A stretch of DNA of 30,393 nucleotides from a virus, in IMG/VR virus record IMGVR_UViG_3300025161_000003, positions 1-30,393 of that record; one strand, written 5' to 3'. Below are positions 27,966 through 30,393 of this stretch, piece by piece (within the stretch, counting starts at the first letter, position 1; the number at the start of each line of letters is the position of its first letter). A program made the translations under genes and the position numbers. The notes beneath the pieces are model-generated. The model was not told where the DNA came from. It worked only from the letters and a program-made list of their open reading frames with translations, and did not search any database.

Positions 27966-28277
27966 ATGACATCAACTGAACTTTCTGCTGTGGCCGGCGT
28001 CGCGTTGTCGCTGGCATGTTCGTATGTGCCGGGTCTTTCGACTTGGTTCAACGATCGCTCTCCGACCGCAAAGCGTCTCATCATGGCGATGTTGCTATTG
28101 CTTGTCGCCGTTGGCGCATTTGTGCTTTCGTGTATCAACGTTGACGTGGCCGACGCTGTACGTGTTGTTGAGTGCACTCAGCGCGGTGCGTGGGATCTGG
28201 TAGCTGCTTACATTGCAGCGCTTGTGGCAAATCAAGCAACGTATCAGATCAGCCCACAGCTACGACGCGATTACTGA
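27966..28277 (+). CDS. Holin-like membrane protein
   Basis: The 103-residue protein starts at ATG 27966 (MTSTELSAVAGVALSLACSY). It has three hydrophobic stretches: near residues 5-20, a strong one near 35-55 (KRLIMAMLLLLVAVGAFVLS), and a weaker one near 75-90 (GAWDLVAAYIAALVANQATY). The motif YVPGLSTWFNDRSPTAKRLIMA and the ending VANQATYQISP match a type of holin-like protein seen in many phages. Holins form membrane holes that trigger lysis. It is the first gene behind the second leader module. The lack of an endolysin nearby leaves the lysis pathway incomplete. Confidence 0.65.
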   Translation: MTSTELSAVAGVALSLACSYVPGLSTWFNDRSPTAKRLIMAMLLLLVAVGAFVLSCINVDVADAVRVVECTQRGAWDLVAAYIAALVANQATYQISPQLRRDY

Positions 28278-28331
28278 TTGGCGACGATCGAAAACAGGCG
28301 AGAGGGTAGGGGATGCTGAAGGGATCGCCAA

Positions 28332-28553
28332 ATGTTTGAACTGAAGTTCAATCTGTTCGAGGTCGCGTTGCTGTTGTTCATGGTTGCGCTGGCCTCTGCG
28401 TTCGTCGTCATTGTCGTTGAGCGACGGCGGGTCGAAGAGCGCATAAATTTGCAGCGTGAGATTGATGAACTGCGCGCTGAGATCAAGACGTTGCAGTTCG
28501 TTATCAATCGCCACTTCCCAAACGAGTTGGCGCGACTAGAGGTGGCGGTCTAG
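28332..28553 (+). CDS. Single-pass membrane protein with coiled coil
   Basis: The 73-residue protein has an N-terminal membrane segment (FEVALLLFMVALASAFVVIV) followed by a charged coiled coil (ERRRVEERINLQREIDELRA, EIKTLQFVINRH). It resembles inner-membrane spanin or small lysis-regulator proteins, but spanins usually need a lipoprotein partner and none is next to it. The stop at 28551-28553 is followed in the -1 frame by an effector-associated domain with no normal start codon, so this protein could be the N-terminal part of a frameshifted fusion. Confidence 0.65.
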   Translation: MFELKFNLFEVALLLFMVALASAFVVIVVERRRVEERINLQREIDELRAEIKTLQFVINRHFPNELARLEVAV

Positions 28554-28753
28554 AAATCGCGCTGCGTGACACGCTGACGAGCAAATTTGACATGAGTGAG
28601 CTGCAATTGCTGGTGCATGAAATCGGGGCAAAGTGGGAAGACATACCTGGTGACACGATTACGGAGAAAGCGATAGGCATCATCGAATGGGCCAAGCGAC
28701 GTGGACGCATTCAGCAACTCATTCAGATCGTTGCACGGCTGCGACCGGATTAG
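28550..28753 (+). CDS. Effector-associated (death-like adaptor) domain, start codon unclear
   Basis: The frame reads LEIALRDTLTSKFDMSELQL, then LVHEIGAKWEDIPGDTITEK, AIGIIEWAKRRGRIQQLIQI and VARLRPD. This is the full pattern of the small helical effector-associated domains (EAD type: 'LR..L...F...EL..L....G...e.lPG......KA..li.w..r.GRl..Li..i...RPd') that link NTPases, proteases and TIR-like effectors in bacterial conflict systems. The only standard start in frame is ATG 28592, which would cut off the first helix. No ATG, GTG or TTG precedes it after the in-frame stop near 28470. Options are a -1 shift at the end of the upstream gene (GGTCTAG), a rare start at ATC 28556 with AGAGGTGG ten bases upstream, or a sequencing error. 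Confidence 0.6.
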   Translation, partial: LEIALRDTLTSKFDMSELQLLVHEIGAKWEDIPGDTITEKAIGIIEWAKRRGRIQQLIQIVARLRPD

Positions 28754-28757
28754 CGTC

Positions 28758-28991
28758 ATGGTTGTCTTTAGGCTGTCGGTCGGGGTTGTTGTTGTTGCGT
28801 TAAGTGCCCTAGTCGCATTTGCGATCGCGAGATTCAACATGAGTCCAAGCGAACTTTGGTTAATGAGCTTTTTGAGTACTGCATCGCACATCGTATTGCA
28901 ATGTTCGTTGGCGTGTTTGATGTGGCCGCTCAGTTTTTTGCTATTGACCTTTGCGCTCTCCAAGTGGCGCGAGGTTAATCAGGATTCGTAG
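28758..28991 (+). CDS. Small two-pass membrane protein (second holin-like)
   Basis: ATG 28758 follows the EAD stop by four bases. The 77-residue product has two clear membrane segments (VVFRLSVGVVVVALSALVAFAIA and LACLMWPLSFLLLTFALS) separated by a short loop, and a short charged C-terminus (SKWREVNQDS). The size and topology fit a holin or antiholin. It stands directly before the virion surface protein gene, one base after its own stop. No family is recognised by sequence. Confidence 0.55.
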   Translation: MVVFRLSVGVVVVALSALVAFAIARFNMSPSELWLMSFLSTASHIVLQCSLACLMWPLSFLLLTFALSKWREVNQDS

Positions 28992-29558
28992 ATGGCCATC
29001 GCGACCGACGACTTCAACCGCGCCTCACTCGGTTCCAGCTGGACAAACGCGCTTGGCACGGTTGTTATCAACGCCAGCACGCGTGTCACCGGCAGCGTTT
29101 CCGGTGAGAACGATGCGTTCTACAACGCGCTTGCATTTAGCGCCGATCAGTATTCGCAGGCCGTCATCACACCATCGTCGGTGGATTGGGCAGGCGTGTG
29201 TGTGCGCACGAGCGTGAATAACGGGTACGTGTTTTACGGCTTAACTTCGGATTGGGAAGTAGTCAAATACGTTGCAGGCTCGTTTACGCTGTTGGCAACG
29301 GGATCGTGGACGGCGGCGGGCGGAGATGTGTTGCGGTTGGAGGTTGTGGGAACGACGTTGCGCGCGTTTCGTAACGGCGTGCTCGTTACCACAACGACTG
29401 ATTCGTCGCTGTCGTCCGGTGCGCCAGGCGTTGCATTATGGGGCGACGATGCGTCGTTCAACGCTTACGTCGACGACTGGGAAGGGGGCGATCTATACAA
29501 CGAGCTGGTAGACGTGGATGCGCGATTCATGCGTGCGCATCCTGTCTATCGCATGTAA
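28992..29558 (+). CDS. Virion surface protein with concanavalin-like lectin fold (probable adhesin)
   Basis: The 188-residue protein opens with MAIATDDFNRASLGSSWTNA, the hallmark beginning of LamG/concanavalin-like sugar-binding domains in phages ('DnFnradg.lg..W'). Beta strands follow through the whole length (YVFYGLTSDWEVVKYVAGSF, LRLEVVGTTLRAFRNGVLVT, GAPGVALWGDDASFNAYVDD WEGGDL region), the normal pattern of this fold. A likely role is binding host-surface carbohydrates. The last 25 residues are unique (LVDVDARFMRAHPVYRM). It is followed within 13 bases by another virion protein. Confidence 0.75.
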   Translation: MAIATDDFNRASLGSSWTNALGTVVINASTRVTGSVSGENDAFYNALAFSADQYSQAVITPSSVDWAGVCVRTSVNNGYVFYGLTSDWEVVKYVAGSFTLLATGSWTAAGGDVLRLEVVGTTLRAFRNGVLVTTTTDSSLSSGAPGVALWGDDASFNAYVDDWEGGDLYNELVDVDARFMRAHPVYRM

Positions 29559-29571
29559 CAAGGAGAAACGA

Positions 29572-30015
29572 ATGCCAAGAGGAACATACATTGGACGACT
29601 TGACAACATCAGCGTGAGCACAGCGCGCACGTTGGGACAGCTCAACGTCGCGTCAACGGTTGCCGCGCAGGTGACTGAAATCTACATTGACTTCAACTCA
29701 ACGACGAGCATCAGCATTCGCACGCGCGTGAGCAAACGAACGACAGCGGGAACGGGCACGACGTTTACGCCGGTCAAGCTGTCTGGCGCGGCGTCGGCAT
29801 CGAGCACATTTACCAACAATCACACTGCCGAAGGCACGGTCGGCGATGTGCTGTTCGACCGCTTCGTGAATTACGTGCCAGGTATGAACTACCTTCCCAT
29901 CCCCGAGAACATGATCGAGTTGGCGCCGTCTGAGCGTTTGGCGGTTGACTTTCCGACTGCGCCAGGTGCAGCAGTGATCGTTTCTGCGGGTATCGTTTGG
30001 AAAGAGATTGGGTAA
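29572..30015 (+). CDS. Virion-associated protein, unknown function
   Basis: AAGGAG precedes ATG 29572, which I chose over an in-frame ATG at 29518 inside the previous gene. The 147-residue protein is beta-rich with many Thr and Ser residues (TEIYIDFNSTTSISIRTRVS, then GTTFTPVKLSGAASASSTFT) and ends GAAVIVSAGIVWKEIG. It looks like a small jelly-roll or decoration protein. Its neighbours are the lectin-like protein and the repeat protein, so a surface position on the particle is likely. No named family is recognised. Confidence 0.6.
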   Translation: MPRGTYIGRLDNISVSTARTLGQLNVASTVAAQVTEIYIDFNSTTSISIRTRVSKRTTAGTGTTFTPVKLSGAASASSTFTNNHTAEGTVGDVLFDRFVNYVPGMNYLPIPENMIELAPSERLAVDFPTAPGAAVIVSAGIVWKEIG

Positions 30016-30029
30016 TTCACTGTTGAGCT

Positions 30030-30393
30030 ATGTCGCGCCACGTTTTTCGACGGCCAATTGATCCTCGACGTACGCGCCTACATCCTGCGCTTTATGGCGC
30101 CGGTCTGTCTACATACTTTCAGACTCTCGCGGCTACAGCGTCGAGTTCCGCGACGATGAGTCGCAGCATCGGCAAGCAGGTCATCGCCACAGTCGGCAGC
30201 GTCGCGACGATGAGTCGCAGCATTGGCAAGCAGGTCATCGCCACAGTCGGCAGCGTCGCGACGATGAGTCGCAGCATCGGCAAGCAAGTCATCGCCACAG
30301 TCGGCAGCGTCGCGATGATGAGTCGCAGCATCGGCAAGCAGGTCATCGCCACAGTCGGCAGCGTCGCGATGATGAGTCGCAGCATCGGCAAGC
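30030..30393 (+). CDS. 18-residue-repeat protein, N-terminal part (runs off the window end)
   Basis: ATG 30030 is 14 bases after the previous stop. The N-terminus is basic (MSRHVFRRPIDPRRTRLHPA) and then LYGAGLSTYFQTLAATASSSAT leads into the 18-residue units. Four complete units and a partial one follow before the window ends, with no stop. The frame continues at base 1 and ends at 452, so the whole protein would be at least 271 residues; the real number of units is unknown because both ends of the window sit in the repeat. An Arg-rich N-terminus, amphipathic repeats and a different C-terminus suggest a scaffold, membrane-associated or surface-layer protein of the virion. The function is unknown. 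Confidence 0.75.
   Translation, partial: MSRHVFRRPIDPRRTRLHPALYGAGLSTYFQTLAATASSSATMSRSIGKQVIATVGSVATMSRSIGKQVIATVGSVATMSRSIGKQVIATVGSVAMMSRSIGKQVIATVGSVAMMSRSIGK
30156..30393 (+). repeat. 54-bp tandem repeat, right-end copies
   Basis: Copies start at 30156, 30210, 30264 and 30318, with a partial copy from 30372 to the end. These copies are nearly identical, more so than the left-end ones. The copy number at the junction of the two ends cannot be known from this window. Confidence 0.97.

Noticed and set aside
30078-30391. Minus-strand frames in the 54-bp repeat
   Set aside because: Their openness comes from the repeat; only the plus-strand frame continues through the unique ends of the gene at 30030 and 452.
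30156-30393. CRISPR array in the 54-bp repeats
   Set aside because: The units are contiguous with no spacers and are translated in frame.

Overview
This window looks like a complete or nearly complete genome of a temperate, HK97-type siphovirus of about 30.4 kb. Both ends of the window lie in the same 54-bp tandem repeat. One reading frame (start 30030) runs off the right end and continues in frame from base 1 to a stop at 452. The molecule was therefore probably circular, or circularly permuted, and was opened inside the repeat. A large serine integrase, an XRE-type repressor and an integration-style layout point to lysogeny. The host cannot be fixed from the sequence. The effector-associated domain, the Pro/Thr 'TPT' surface protein and the style of the capsid genes are compatible with a Chloroflexota-like or other multicellular bacterium, but that is inference. 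I found no tRNA, rRNA, CRISPR array or insertion sequence.

Two arms diverge from an immunity-like intergenic region (26469-26546) and converge on a hairpin terminator at 15601-15629. The minus-strand arm (26468 down to 15663) is a tightly overlapped early operon. In order of transcription it holds a ribbon-helix-helix-like protein, small unknown genes, an SSB-like protein with a DDDIPF tail, a DUF559-like nuclease, a coiled-coil protein, a primase-polymerase/helicase, four small unknown genes, a second nuclease, three membrane or secreted proteins, a putative replication initiator with internal palindromic repeats, a sliding-clamp-like protein, a basic peptide and the serine integrase.

The plus-strand arm (26547 to the right end, then 1 to 15601) holds the repressor, a region of repeated GGTGCGACTT motifs with an AT-rich stretch, and a small gene. 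It continues with a lysis/host-interaction cluster: a holin-like protein, a membrane/coiled-coil protein, an effector-associated-domain frame and a second small membrane protein. Virion surface proteins and the 18-residue repeat protein follow, then terminase, a portal-MuF fusion, prohead protease, capsid, connectors, tail tube, a frameshifted tail chaperone, tape measure and tail tip proteins. I recognise no endolysin.

The two most unusual signals are these. First, a module consisting of a sigma70-like promoter and a structured leader occurs twice (5134-5232 and 27839-27936), with 28 identical bases and a hairpin whose tip differs in sequence but keeps its pairing; it would start the capsid/tail and the lysis/adsorption/packaging transcripts. 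Second, an effector-associated (death-like adaptor) domain is encoded in the late region in a frame that lacks a normal start codon and sits in the -1 frame behind a membrane/coiled-coil protein.
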